From NCBI GenBank assembly GCA_900759445.1, contig CAAEVH010000040.1:29184-93183 (forward strand): a DNA stretch of 64,000 nt, given 5' to 3'. Every line of letters starts with the position of its first letter. Positions within the stretch are counted from its first letter, which is position 1. The position numbers and the translations under genes were made by a program. The DNA comes from an uncultured Raoultella sp. GTDB lineage: Bacteria; Pseudomonadota; Gammaproteobacteria; Enterobacterales; Enterobacteriaceae. Positions 40,092-49,490 of this stretch are shown here, in pieces. The notes beneath the pieces were generated by a model that saw only the letters and a program-made list of their open reading frames with translations, searched no databases and was not told where the DNA came from.

Positions 40092-41216
40092 ATGAGCAAT
40101 CTGAGCCCTGAGTTTATTCTGCCGCAAAATTTCTGTGCCAACCCGCAGGATGCCTGGACTATCCCGGCCCGGTTTTATACCGACCATCAGGCTTTCGAAC
40201 ACGAACAAGAAAAGGTGTTCGCTAAAAGCTGGATTTGCGTCGCCCACAGTAGCGAACTGGCGAAACCCAATGATTATGTTACCCGAGAAGTGATTGGCGA
40301 GAATATCGTGCTGGTACGTGGTCGCGATAACGTGCTGCGGGCATTCTACAACGTCTGCCCGCATCGCGGCCATCAGCTGTTGAGCGGCGAGGGGAAAGCG
40401 AAAAATGTGATTACCTGCCCTTACCACGCATGGGCATTCAAACTTGACGGCAATCTGGCGCATGCGCGTAACTGCGAAAACGTCGCCAACTTCGACAGCG
40501 AAAAAGCGCACCTTACACCAGTACGCCTGGAAGAATATGCCGGATTCGTGTTTATTAACATGGATCCGAACGCGGGCAGCGTGGAAGAACAACTCCCTGG
40601 TCTTGCAGACAAAGTTATCGAAGCCTGCCCAGACGTGCATGACCTGAAACTTGCTGCACGTTTTACTACCCGTACCCCAGCCAACTGGAAGAATATCGTC
40701 GATAACTATCTGGAGTGCTACCACTGCGGTCCGGCCCATCCAGGTTTTTCCGACTCGGTCCAGGTTGACCGTTACTGGCATACCATGCACGGCAACTGGA
40801 CGCTGCAATACGGTTTCGCCAAACCTTCAGAGCAGTCATTTAAGTTCGAAGAAGGAGTTGATGCCGCCTTCCACGGTTTCTGGCTGTGGCCGTGCACCAT
40901 GCTCAACGTGACGCCAATCAAAGGCATGATGACCGTTATCTACGAATTCCCGGTAGATGCGGAAACCACGCTGCAAAACTATGACATCTACTTCACCAAC
41001 GAAGAGCTGACCGAAGAGCAGAAACAACTGATCGAATGGTATCGCAACGTCTTTCGTCCTGAAGATTTACGTCTGGTTGAAAGCGTACAAAAAGGGCTGA
41101 AATCGCGCGGGTATCGTGGCCAGGGACGCATTATGGCGGACACCAGCGGCAGCGGCATCTCCGAGCATGGCATTGCCCATTTTCATAATCTGGTCGCCCA
41201 GGTTTTTCAGGAATAA
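40092..41216 (+). CDS. yeaW: YeaW (CntA), carnitine monooxygenase oxygenase subunit
   Basis: A 374-residue Rieske oxygenase that cleaves L-carnitine (and related amines) to trimethylamine and malic semialdehyde. The Rieske [2Fe-2S] ligands are Cys89, His91, Cys109 and His112 (CPHRGH...CPYHAW). The mononuclear iron histidines are His211 and His216, with the bridging Glu208 that marks CntA-type enzymes (most Rieske oxygenases have Asp). It is the second of three genes yeaV-yeaW-yeaX and works with the reductase YeaX. Confidence 0.95.
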   Translation: MSNLSPEFILPQNFCANPQDAWTIPARFYTDHQAFEHEQEKVFAKSWICVAHSSELAKPNDYVTREVIGENIVLVRGRDNVLRAFYNVCPHRGHQLLSGEGKAKNVITCPYHAWAFKLDGNLAHARNCENVANFDSEKAHLTPVRLEEYAGFVFINMDPNAGSVEEQLPGLADKVIEACPDVHDLKLAARFTTRTPANWKNIVDNYLECYHCGPAHPGFSDSVQVDRYWHTMHGNWTLQYGFAKPSEQSFKFEEGVDAAFHGFWLWPCTMLNVTPIKGMMTVIYEFPVDAETTLQNYDIYFTNEELTEEQKQLIEWYRNVFRPEDLRLVESVQKGLKSRGYRGQGRIMADTSGSGISEHGIAHFHNLVAQVFQE

Positions 41217-41286
41217 CCCGGGGCTGTTACGACAGGTTCCGGCGCGTCGCTGAGGCGCGTCGGACAGATTTTTTAGGGAGGCCGCA

Positions 41287-42252
41287 ATGTCTGATTATCA
41301 AATGCAAGAAGTCCGGGTCAGCCGGATTGAGACGATTACCGCGCAGGTAAAATGCTTCACCTTAACGGCGACCTCAGGCCAGCCGTTACCTGCGTTTCAG
41401 GGTGGCAGCCATATTATCGTGCAGATGCGCGATGGCGAGAACCTGTACAGCAATGCGTACTCGCTGATGAGTTCACCACGCGATACGCGCGCCTATAAAA
41501 TCGCCGTACGCCTGGAGGAAGCGTCCAAAGGCGGCTCACGATACCTGCATCAAAACGTGAAGCCCGGCGACACGCTCACGATCTCCACACCAAATAATCT
41601 CTTCGCCCTCGCCCCTCAGGCACAAAAACATCTGTTGATTGCCGGAGGTATCGGCATCACACCGTTTTTATCGCAACTCCCGGAGCTGGAACAATCTCAG
41701 ACGCAATGGCAACTGCACTATTGCTCTCCCAGCCAGGAGACCTGCGCGTTTCATGACGAACTCATGCAACACCCCAGCGCCAATCGCATTCATCTGCACC
41801 TGTCGAACGCAGGCACCCGCCTCGATTTAGCCCGTCTGCTGGCTGATGTTGAACCCGGCACGCATATCTACACCTGTGGCCCTGCGGTGCTCAACGATGC
41901 TGTCAGAGAAGCGGCTTCCCGCCTTGGGCTGGACAGCAATACGCTACATTTCGAACAATTTGCCGTGGAAGAGAAAGGCGGCGACGCCTTCACCCTGGTG
42001 CTGGCGCGTTCCGGGCGCGAGTTTGTGGTCCCGGAAGAGATGACCATTTTGCAGGTTATCGAAAATAACAAAGCCGCCCGGGTTGAGTGCCTGTGCCGGG
42101 AAGGTGTTTGCGGCACCTGCGAAACGACGATTCTCGAAGGGGAAGCGGATCACCGCGATCAGTATTTCAGCGACGACGAAAAAGCCAGCCAGCAAAGCAT
42201 GCTCATCTGCTGCTCGCGCGCCAAAGGTAAGCGCCTGGTGCTCGATCTGTAG
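41287..42252 (+). CDS. yeaX: YeaX (CntB), carnitine monooxygenase reductase subunit
   Basis: A 321-residue reductase passing electrons from NAD(P)H through flavin and a plant-type [2Fe-2S] cluster to YeaW. It has an N-terminal flavin domain (SNAYSLMSSP), an NAD domain with AGGIGITPFLSQL (about residues 119-131) and C-terminal ferredoxin cysteines in CLCREGVCGTC and later LICCSRA. SD AGGGAGG precedes ATG 41287. A GC-rich hairpin lies in the 70-bp gap after yeaW. Confidence 0.94.
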   Translation: MSDYQMQEVRVSRIETITAQVKCFTLTATSGQPLPAFQGGSHIIVQMRDGENLYSNAYSLMSSPRDTRAYKIAVRLEEASKGGSRYLHQNVKPGDTLTISTPNNLFALAPQAQKHLLIAGGIGITPFLSQLPELEQSQTQWQLHYCSPSQETCAFHDELMQHPSANRIHLHLSNAGTRLDLARLLADVEPGTHIYTCGPAVLNDAVREAASRLGLDSNTLHFEQFAVEEKGGDAFTLVLARSGREFVVPEEMTILQVIENNKAARVECLCREGVCGTCETTILEGEADHRDQYFSDDEKASQQSMLICCSRAKGKRLVLDL

Positions 42253-42262
42253 CGTTGCGCAG

Positions 42263-42289
42263 GCCGGGTCAGCAAACGCGCGACCCGGC
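42263..42289. terminator. Hairpin between yeaX and rnd
   Basis: GCCGGGTC (42263-42270) with GACCCGGC (42282-42289), 11-nt loop, in the convergent gap. There is no U-tract, so termination strength is unclear. Confidence 0.5.
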
Positions 42290-42301
42290 GAGCCTGGTGA
42301 C

Positions 42302-43429
42302 TTACTGCGGGTATTCCTGCAGCAGCGCGTTGAGGCGATCGGACATCAATTCGCCACGCCAGCCGGAAACCAGCTCTGGCAGGGATTGCTGCGGCTTTAA
42401 TTTCCAGTGCCAGTTGAGCAACTGGTTGATCTGGCGACGCGAAGCAAGCAGTTCGACGCTGAGATTATGTTCCGCACTCACCTCGGCAACCAGCGCTTTG
42501 ATGGCTTTGAACGCCTTGCGATACCCTGGCATATCCATCAAATTCAGCAGCGGCTGCGGTAGCGACTCTTCCGGTAAAGCCTGGGCCTTTTCTACCAGGG
42601 CGATCAGCGTTTTACCGTGGAAACGAATTTCGCTCCCGGAAAGACCCAGGCTATCCAGTTCACCCAGGCTGCCCGGCATATAACGCGCCACCGCCCACAG
42701 GTGCTCTTCACGCACCACGAAGTTTACCGCCAGATCGCGCTCGCGTGCTTTACGCAGTCGCCAGTCGGCAAGCAGTTGCAGGCAGGCTAGCTGACGGGTG
42801 CGCAGTTGCCATGCGTTGGTGATGTCACGCCAGGCGTCTTCTGGCGCCAGAATCTCCTGGCGACGCTGCTGCATTAAGCGGCATTCGTCCAGCGCAGCTG
42901 GCAGCCAGCCGCTGGCTTCGGTTTCAGCCATCAGTTTTGTGGTGATCGGTAACAGATACCAGACGTCAGCCGCCGCGTATTCGCACTGACGCTCGGTCAG
43001 CGGTCTGGCCAGCCAGTCGGTACGCGATTCACTTTTGTCGAGCGCCACCCCCGTAAACTCTTCCACCATCGAGGCGAAGCCCCACGACAGCGGACGACCG
43101 CAAAACGCGGCCAGGATTTGTGTGTCAATTAACGGCTGCGGAAGTTCGCCAAAAGCGTTGAGAAACACTTCCAGGTCTTCACTTCCCGCATGCAGGAATT
43201 TGGTGATGGTGGTATCACGCAGAATATCGCGCAGGGGCGACCAGTCGGTGATCCCTAGCGGATCAATCAGAGCAACGTGTTTGCCATCAAACAGCTGGAT
43301 CAGCCCCAACTGCGGATAATAGGTACGTGTGCGAACAAATTCGGTATCCAGGGCTATCGCCGGAAATTCACGGACGGCTTCGCACAGCGTGGCTAACGCG
43401 TCGTCCGTGGTGATCATTTGATAATTCAA
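42302..43429 (-). CDS. rnd: RNase D
   Basis: A 375-residue 3'-5' exoribonuclease that trims tRNA and other small RNA 3' ends. DEDD-type catalytic residues start with Asp28 and Glu30 (LDTEFVRT), with later TQILAAF and YAAADVWY (YxxxD) blocks; an HRDC domain follows (from about residue 210). The start is TTG at 43429, the rare UUG start known for E. coli rnd. A stem-loop and U8 run precede it. Confidence 0.96.
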   Translation of the reverse strand: MNYQMITTDDALATLCEAVREFPAIALDTEFVRTRTYYPQLGLIQLFDGKHVALIDPLGITDWSPLRDILRDTTITKFLHAGSEDLEVFLNAFGELPQPLIDTQILAAFCGRPLSWGFASMVEEFTGVALDKSESRTDWLARPLTERQCEYAAADVWYLLPITTKLMAETEASGWLPAALDECRLMQQRRQEILAPEDAWRDITNAWQLRTRQLACLQLLADWRLRKARERDLAVNFVVREEHLWAVARYMPGSLGELDSLGLSGSEIRFHGKTLIALVEKAQALPEESLPQPLLNLMDMPGYRKAFKAIKALVAEVSAEHNLSVELLASRRQINQLLNWHWKLKPQQSLPELVSGWRGELMSDRLNALLQEYPQ

Positions 43430-43453
43430 ATCGTGCTCTCTTAGGTTTGCGCC

Positions 43454-43480
43454 AAAAAAAACGCCGGTTTACCCGGCGTT
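43454..43480 (-). terminator. fadD terminator and rnd leader stem with U8 run
   Basis: On the minus strand an 8-bp GC-rich stem (43460-43480) is followed by eight U (43461-43454). It sits just after the fadD stop and about 25-30 bases before the rnd TTG start. In E. coli the U8 run before rnd is needed for its translation, so one element may serve both genes. Confidence 0.8.
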
Positions 43481-43501
43481 TTCTGCTGGCTGACTTAACG
43501 C

Positions 43502-45187
43502 TCAGCCTTTATTGTCCACTTTGGCGCGCGCTTCGTCACGTAATTCTCGTCGCAAAATTTTACCGACGTTAGATTTCGGCAACTCGTCGCGAAACTCCAC
43601 CAGCTTCGGTACTTTATAGCCCGTCAGGTGACGACGGCAGAAAGTGATAAGCGCCTCATCAGTTAACGAGGCATCTTTCTTCACCACGAAAATTTTCACC
43701 GCTTCACCGCTGCTGCCCGACGGAACGCCGACCGCAGCCACTTCCTGTACGCCAGGATGTTGCATAACCACGTCTTCAATTTCGTTTGGATAGACGTTAA
43801 AGCCGGACACCAGGATCATATCTTTCTTACGATCGACAATACGCAGGAAGCCTTCATTATCCATCACCGCAATATCGCCGGTGTGCAGCCAGCCGTCTTT
43901 GACGATTTCGTCGGTGGCGTCTGGTCGCTGCCAGTAGCCCAGCATCACTTGCGGACCTTTCACGCACAGTTCGCCCGGTTCTCCCGGCGGCACTTCGTTA
44001 TCGTCGTCATCCACCAGTTTGACCTCGGTGGAAGGAACCGGTAACCCGATACTGCCGCTGTGGTAGTCGATATCATGAGGATTGACGCTCACCAGAGGGG
44101 CACACTCCGTCAGGCCATAGCCTTCCAGCAGATACTGACCGGTCAGCTTCACCCAACGTTCAGCTACCGCCTGTTGAACCGGCATCCCGCCACCTGCCGA
44201 AAGGTGCAGTGACGAGAAGTCCAGTTGTTGGAACTCTTTGTTATTCAGCAGCGCGTTGAACAGCGTGTTGACGCCGGTCATGGCGGTGAACGGATACTTC
44301 GCCAGCTCTTTTACCAGTCCCGGAATATCACGCGGGTTGGTAATCAGCAGGTTTTGACCGCCCAGCTCAATAAACAGCAGGCAGTTCATCGTCAGCGCAA
44401 AAATGTGATACAGCGGTAGGGCCGTCACCACCAGTTCTTTACCCGGATGCAGCAACGGGCCATAAGTGGCGTTAACCTGCTCAAGGTTAGCCAGCATGTT
44501 ACGGTGCGTAAGCATCGCGCCCTTCGCCACACCGGTAGTCCCCCCGGTATATTGCAGGAACGCCAGATCTTCCGGCACCACTTCGGGCTTCACATACTGC
44601 ATGCGATAACCGTTTTGCAGCGCACTACGAAAAGAGATGGCATCCGGCAGGTGATATTTCGGCACCAGACGCTTGATATACTTGACGACGAAGTTAACCA
44701 ACGTCCCTTTGGCGGTCGACAGCTGATCCCCCATACGCGTCAGGATCACGTGTTGCACCGACGTTTTGTCGACGACTTTTTCCAGCGTGTGGGCAAAGTT
44801 AGACACGATGACAATCGCCGACGCGCCGCTGTCGTTGAGCTGATGTTCCAGCTCGCGAGGCGTGTACAGCGGGTTCACGTTCACGACGATCATGCCAGCA
44901 CGTAAAATCCCAAACAGTGCGACCGGATATTGCAGCAGGTTCGGCATCATCAATGCGACGCGATCGCCCTTCTTCAGCCCGAGTCCCTGTTGCAAATAGG
45001 CCGCAAATGCCCGGCTACGCTCTTCAAGCTTGCGGAAGGTCATCACCTCCCCCATGTTTACAAACGCGGGCTGATCGGCATACCGTCTTACTGAGTGTTC
45101 AAAGAGTTCCACCAGGGATTGATAACGGTCAGGATTGATCTCCGCAGGAACACCAGCGGGATAACGGTTAAGCCAAACCTTTTTCAA
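43502..45187 (-). CDS. fadD: FadD, long-chain fatty acid CoA ligase
   Basis: A 561-residue acyl-CoA synthetase that activates incoming long-chain fatty acids with ATP and CoA. The AMP-binding motif is [14 protein letters not shown] (about residues 213-226); GYGLTEC and the adenylate-domain WLHTGDIA are present, as is the C-terminal lysine region [13 protein letters not shown]. The start is TTG at 45187 (as in E. coli), with GAGGTGA before it. A FadR site lies upstream. Confidence 0.96.
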   Translation of the reverse strand: MKKVWLNRYPAGVPAEINPDRYQSLVELFEHSVRRYADQPAFVNMGEVMTFRKLEERSRAFAAYLQQGLGLKKGDRVALMMPNLLQYPVALFGILRAGMIVVNVNPLYTPRELEHQLNDSGASAIVIVSNFAHTLEKVVDKTSVQHVILTRMGDQLSTAKGTLVNFVVKYIKRLVPKYHLPDAISFRSALQNGYRMQYVKPEVVPEDLAFLQYTGGTTGVAKGAMLTHRNMLANLEQVNATYGPLLHPGKELVVTALPLYHIFALTMNCLLFIELGGQNLLITNPRDIPGLVKELAKYPFTAMTGVNTLFNALLNNKEFQQLDFSSLHLSAGGGMPVQQAVAERWVKLTGQYLLEGYGLTECAPLVSVNPHDIDYHSGSIGLPVPSTEVKLVDDDDNEVPPGEPGELCVKGPQVMLGYWQRPDATDEIVKDGWLHTGDIAVMDNEGFLRIVDRKKDMILVSGFNVYPNEIEDVVMQHPGVQEVAAVGVPSGSSGEAVKIFVVKKDASLTDEALITFCRRHLTGYKVPKLVEFRDELPKSNVGKILRRELRDEARAKVDNKG

Positions 45188-45259
45188 TACATCACCTCTA
45201 AAATGCGTATTCGTCGTCATCACAACCCCAGGCAATAAACAAACTGTTAACATAATATT

Positions 45260-45276
45260 AACTCAGCGTACCAGTT
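45260..45276 (-). promoter_or_regulatory. FadR operator of fadD
   Basis: On the minus strand AACTGGTACGCTGAGTT resembles the FadR consensus (A-CTGGTC-GACCAGTT type), matching best at the AACTGGT arm and the terminal AGTT. It lies about 75-90 bp before the fadD start. FadR control of fadD is established in E. coli. Confidence 0.7.
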
Positions 45277-45344
45277 TGTTTATTACACAACGACAAGGTT
45301 GCGAAGCACGTCACTATTTATTTTTCTTATATCCACGTTAATGC

Positions 45345-45371
45345 AGAAACAGCGGACGAGCCGCTGTTTCT
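45345..45371. terminator. Hairpin between fadD and yeaY
   Basis: Perfect 11-bp arms AGAAACAGCGG (45345-45355) and CCGCTGTTTCT (45361-45371) lie 20 bp after the yeaY stop. There is no U-run on the minus strand, so it is a probable but weak terminator of yeaY. Confidence 0.55.
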
Positions 45372-45391
45372 TTTACTCATAAAACAAAGAG

Positions 45392-45976
45392 TTACTCAGT
45401 TACTATGGTCTGAACCTGTGCCGGGCCGGGATTGTACCATCCCCATCCACCGTAGCCACCGTAAGGCCAACCACGCGCACCGTAGAACCAGGGGTCGATC
45501 GGCTGCGGCGGCATAACAATTTGCTGAGCAATATGCCAGCGTTTATAGCCAGTTACCTGCATCAGCATGAATTTATACGGCGTATTACCGATTTTTCCAT
45601 CCACAGTACCGCTAATCGGACCGACGACGGTAACCAGTTGACCGCGGAAGTCCACCGGGTCGAGGAAGCCATTTACATCAGCATAAATTCGCCCGCGGGA
45701 GGCTTCGCCCAGCACCGGTCGCGCCCCACTATCAAGAGGAACAGTGGCAATTTCCAGACGGGATTTCCCCTGCTGGTTCTGAATATCCACAACTTTACCG
45801 CCGAAACGCGCTTCCTGTCCGACATACAGCTGCGGGGCATTCATAACCCGCACCAGATCCTGCTGCGGCGTAGGGCTCGAACCTTTAATCGCGTCCGGGA
45901 TGGTGACACAACCGCTAAGCATTAACGCGAATGCGCCCGCCAACACACCTTTCAATAACTGCTTTTGCACCGCCAT
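45392..45976 (-). CDS. yeaY: YeaY, Slp-family outer-membrane lipoprotein
   Basis: A 194-residue lipoprotein: signal peptide with lipobox LMLSGC (about residue 22), then the Slp/YeaY domain. The C-terminus is Gly/Tyr/Trp-rich ([13 protein letters not shown]). It is related to the starvation lipoprotein Slp. The role is unclear. Start 45976 (MAVQK) is chosen by comparison with E. coli. Confidence 0.9.
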   Translation of the reverse strand: MAVQKQLLKGVLAGAFALMLSGCVTIPDAIKGSSPTPQQDLVRVMNAPQLYVGQEARFGGKVVDIQNQQGKSRLEIATVPLDSGARPVLGEASRGRIYADVNGFLDPVDFRGQLVTVVGPISGTVDGKIGNTPYKFMLMQVTGYKRWHIAQQIVMPPQPIDPWFYGARGWPYGGYGGWGWYNPGPAQVQTIVTE

Positions 45977-46070
45977 ATTGCGACTCCCTTTTCTTAGCTT
46001 CTGCCCCGACCAATTCACCATGCTGCGCACTGACGGCTATGCGAATCAACCAGGGATGTACTACTAAGAT

Positions 46071-46766
46071 TCATTCTTTACCGGGAAGTTTCTTCCATGC
46101 CACGGTGTTACGTAAATAAACCGGTTCCGCATGTTCAACCGCCACGGTCTTACCGGCAGCCAGCATTTGCGTGGCAACAGGCAGCATATCTTCAGCCGCC
46201 GGAAGCAAAACGTCGCCATCGCTCAGCGTCAGACCGCTGTCTTTACCGAGCTCAGGCCAGGCAGGCCAGCCCGTTCCGACCGTTACCCACTCGCCAGACA
46301 GTTGCAGTAAACGCGCATGCACCTGCTCGGGGGTTAGCACCGCTTCGGTTTCTTCACCGTGCCAGTTGCCGTGCTCATCACGCAGGTATTCGGCCCAATA
46401 GACTTCGCCCATTCGCGCGTCGATCGCGGCCAGTACGCGGGTCGCGCCCGACTTACGCCAGGCTCCCTGCGCCATTGTTGCCAGGGTGGAAACGCCGATC
46501 ATCGGTAAATTCGCGCCTAACGCCAGCCCCTGAGCAATGCCAATCCCAATACGTACACCGGTGAAACTGCCAGGACCGCGACCAAACGCCAGAGCGTCGA
46601 TATCGGTTAACGTGAGATCGCCAGCAGCCAGGATTTCCTCGACCATTGGTAAAATTCGTTGGGTGTGTTCTCGTGGGCAAAGCTCGAAATGAGCCTTGGT
46701 AGTACCGTCATTCCACAGGGCAACAGAGCACGCCTCTGTGGCGGTATCGATAGCCAGAATTCGCAT
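46071..46766 (-). CDS. tsaB: TsaB (YeaZ), t6A tRNA modification partner
   Basis: A 231-residue ASKHA-fold protein needed, with TsaD, TsaE and TsaC, for threonylcarbamoyl-adenosine at tRNA position 37. The N-terminus [17 protein letters not shown] and the [15 protein letters not shown] segment (about residues 63-77) identify it. It is normally essential. It lies 58 bp downstream of yoaA on the same strand. Confidence 0.96.
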   Translation of the reverse strand: MRILAIDTATEACSVALWNDGTTKAHFELCPREHTQRILPMVEEILAAGDLTLTDIDALAFGRGPGSFTGVRIGIGIAQGLALGANLPMIGVSTLATMAQGAWRKSGATRVLAAIDARMGEVYWAEYLRDEHGNWHGEETEAVLTPEQVHARLLQLSGEWVTVGTGWPAWPELGKDSGLTLSDGDVLLPAAEDMLPVATQMLAAGKTVAVEHAEPVYLRNTVAWKKLPGKE

Positions 46767-46824
46767 GGGTGTTTGTGATCAGGTCAATAAATTTGGCGCG
46801 CATCTTACCACACTCCGTAACAAA

Positions 46825-48735
46825 TTACTCAGTCGTTGGTATGGCAAGAAAACGAACAGCGCGAGCAATATCACGCGTCCGCGGCGCAGGCGGAAGACTT
46901 GCCAGGAAAGTGGCACCGTAAGGTCGCATCACCAAACGGTTGTCGCAAATCACCAGCACCCCGCGGTCGTCGGCGTCACGAATCAGACGCCCCACGCCCT
47001 GTTTCAGGGTGATTACCGCATCCGGCAACTGAACGTCTTCAAACGGATCGCCGCCGCGCAAACGGCAGTCCTCCATCCTCGCTTTTAACAGCGGATCGTC
47101 CGGCGAGGTGAACGGCAGTTTATCAATAATCACCAGCGACAACGTATCGCCACGCACGTCCACCCCTTCCCAGAAGCTGCTGGTGGCAACCAGTAACGCA
47201 TTACCTGCGCTGACAAACTGCTGTAACAGTTGCCCTTTACTGGTTTCGCCCTGCAGCAGCACGGGAAGGGTCATGGTGGCGCGGAATTGTTCCGCCAGAT
47301 CGCGCATCATCGCGTGCGAGGTACACAGCATAAAGCAGCGACCGTTGTTCGCTTCGATAATGGGACGCAGCATGGATGCCAACTGACGCGCCGCTCCCGG
47401 TTGGTTTGTTTGCGGGAGATTACGCGGCACGCACAGCAGCGCCTGGCGGGTGTAATCAAATGGGCTTGGCAGCAGCATCGACTCGGCATCTTCAATACCC
47501 AGCCGCGCGGTGAAATGATGAAGATCATCGTTTACCGACAGCGTCGCGGAGGTAAAAATCCAGCAGCCCGGCTTCTGTTCCATCACTTCTTTGAATTTAT
47601 CCGCCACCGTGAGCGGCGTCAGCGCAAGGGTGAAATGGCGCGAGGTGCATTCATACCAGTAGCTGAAACCTGGCTGGTTGATCTCTTTCAGGCGCTTCAG
47701 ACGAGTACGGTAAAGCGTGGCACGTTCAAACGCGGCATCCAGCAAGGCGGAACGTCCGAGAGACAGTTTCGCCACGTCGTAACACAGCTCCAGCGTGTCA
47801 TCGAGCAACAAAAACGCGCGCTGCACGCGCGGGTCGGCCAGCAGTTCCCGCAAGTTTCCTCGATAGCCCGGCTCGCCCAGCTGCAGGCGGAAGTCCTGCG
47901 CGCTTTGCGCCAGCCGGTCGGCGCATTTTTGAAGCTGTTGAGTGTCTTTCAGCTCGGTGCGATAGGCAATGGTGATGTCTTTCGCCAGATCCAGCAGTTG
48001 GCGACTGGAGAGCGATTGACCAAAATATTGGCTGGCGATATCCGGTAACTGATGCGCTTCATCGAAGATCATCACTTCAGCTTCCGGGATCAGCTCGCCA
48101 AACCCACTCTCTTTTACCACCATATCAGCGAGAAACAGATGGTGGTTTACCACGACGACATCTGCATCCATCGCCTTCTTGCGCGCTTTAACGACAAAGC
48201 ACTCTTTGTACAGCGGGCAGTCGCTCCCAAGGCAATTATCGTTTGTGCTCGTCACCAGCGGCCAGGCCTGAGAGTCTTCCGCCACGCTGACGCAGGTGCT
48301 GATGTCACCATCAAGGGTTTGATTTGACCAGGAGCGTAGCAGAATGACGTCACTTAAAGTTTGTACCGGCAGGTCACCGCCCGCCAGCGCCTGTTGTTCG
48401 AGACGCTCAAGACACAGATAGTTTGAACGCCCTTTCAGCAGCGCCAGTTTACCCGTGAATTCCAGAGCCTTCGCTACTGTGGGTAAATCGCGGCTGTATA
48501 GCTGATCCTGCAACGCCTTCGAGCCCGTGGAGACAATTACTTTCTTTCCGGCACGCAGCGCAGGGGCAAGATAAGCGTAGGTTTTACCTGTTCCTGTTCC
48601 GGCTTCGACAACAAGCGGCTGTGATTTTTCGATAGCATGACTGACGGCGAAGGCCATCTGCCGCTGTGGTTCACGCGGTTTAAAACCGGGTATCGCTTTA
48701 GCCAACTGACCGTCTGCTGCAAAATCGTCCGTCAC
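46825..48735 (-). CDS. yoaA: YoaA, XPD/DinG-like iron-sulfur DNA helicase
   Basis: A 636-residue superfamily 2 helicase. Walker A is EAGTGTGKT (about residues 40-48), the DEAH box is in FDEAHQLPD, and the iron-sulfur cysteines lie between (CLGSDCPLYKEC region, about 168-179). In E. coli it binds the polymerase chi subunit HolC and aids repair of stalled forks. The final motif is GVGRLIRDADDRGV. Confidence 0.94.
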   Translation of the reverse strand: MTDDFAADGQLAKAIPGFKPREPQRQMAFAVSHAIEKSQPLVVEAGTGTGKTYAYLAPALRAGKKVIVSTGSKALQDQLYSRDLPTVAKALEFTGKLALLKGRSNYLCLERLEQQALAGGDLPVQTLSDVILLRSWSNQTLDGDISTCVSVAEDSQAWPLVTSTNDNCLGSDCPLYKECFVVKARKKAMDADVVVVNHHLFLADMVVKESGFGELIPEAEVMIFDEAHQLPDIASQYFGQSLSSRQLLDLAKDITIAYRTELKDTQQLQKCADRLAQSAQDFRLQLGEPGYRGNLRELLADPRVQRAFLLLDDTLELCYDVAKLSLGRSALLDAAFERATLYRTRLKRLKEINQPGFSYWYECTSRHFTLALTPLTVADKFKEVMEQKPGCWIFTSATLSVNDDLHHFTARLGIEDAESMLLPSPFDYTRQALLCVPRNLPQTNQPGAARQLASMLRPIIEANNGRCFMLCTSHAMMRDLAEQFRATMTLPVLLQGETSKGQLLQQFVSAGNALLVATSSFWEGVDVRGDTLSLVIIDKLPFTSPDDPLLKARMEDCRLRGGDPFEDVQLPDAVITLKQGVGRLIRDADDRGVLVICDNRLVMRPYGATFLASLPPAPRTRDIARAVRFLAIPTTE

Positions 48736-48876
48736 ACTGCCCCCTGTTCATTTGAACAGGGATTATGTCAGGCCAGCGGCTCTTTCGCCAGTTGAAGAGG
48801 TGACGTGGACACAACATTATGGCAGTCTTGGCGCAACCCGAAGCCATTATGAAAAAACGTAAATGAGGAATGATTT

Positions 48877-49221
48877 ATGACGATTGTGCGCATTGATGCC
48901 GAAGCGCGTTGGTCCGACGTGGTTATCCACAACAACACGTTGTATTACACCGGCGTACCGGAAAATCTGGATGCCGACGCCTTTGAGCAAACGGCAAATA
49001 CGCTGGCGCAAATTGATGCGATGCTGGAAAAACAGGGCAGCAGCAAGTCACGTATTCTTGATGCCACCCTGTTCCTGGCGGACAAAAATGATTTTGCCGC
49101 CATGAACAAAGCCTGGGACGCATGGGTTGTTGCTGGTCACGCGCCGGTACGTTGTACCGTTCAGGCCGGGTTAATGAACCCGAAATACAAAGTTGAAATT
49201 AAGATTATCGCTGCGGTATAA
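48877..49221 (+). CDS. yoaB: YoaB, RidA-family protein
   Basis: A 114-residue RidA/YjgF-fold protein. Relatives hydrolyse reactive enamine/imine intermediates. The conserved C-terminal RCTVQAGLMNPKYKVEIK includes the usual family arginine. Substrate is unknown. It is divergent from yoaA. Confidence 0.9.
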   Translation: MTIVRIDAEARWSDVVIHNNTLYYTGVPENLDADAFEQTANTLAQIDAMLEKQGSSKSRILDATLFLADKNDFAAMNKAWDAWVVAGHAPVRCTVQAGLMNPKYKVEIKIIAAV

Positions 49222-49227
49222 GCGGCG

Positions 49228-49407
49228 TTATTCGTCTTCATCTTCAAAACGCGCCACGATCCGCTCGCCGGTATGGCTGGCGCGTAATTCAGCAGCCACT
49301 TTCGTAATCGCCTCGCCACTGCTCATCCCCTGGGATATCAGTTCATGAATGCGTTCAACCGCCTGTTGCTGCTGATCGTGCGTGAGTGAAGGTAAACCTG
49401 CAATCAT
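49228..49407 (-). CDS. yoaH: YoaH, small conserved protein
   Basis: A 59-residue protein read on the minus strand: starts [14 protein letters not shown], has a QGMSSGEAI segment and ends RFEDEDE. It matches E. coli YoaH throughout. AGGAG precedes the ATG at 49407. Its function is unknown. It is convergent with yoaB, whose stop lies 6 bp away. Confidence 0.9.
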   Translation of the reverse strand: MIAGLPSLTHDQQQQAVERIHELISQGMSSGEAITKVAAELRASHTGERIVARFEDEDE

Positions 49408-49490
49408 GGTGAACTCCTGCTAAATTATTAGCGCTAATTATTTCATGCTACCCGGCACATAGCCAGTGAAGTAGCAACGAGTCAGGACTG

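Noticed and set aside
40071..40808. 245-residue frame opposite yeaW
   Set aside because: Antisense to the Rieske oxygenase gene, which has all its iron ligands. No independent support.
47230..48048. 272-residue frame opposite yoaA
   Set aside because: It lies antisense inside the well-conserved yoaA gene, is rich in His, Arg and Gln, and shows no domain or SD. It is a shadow of yoaA codon bias.
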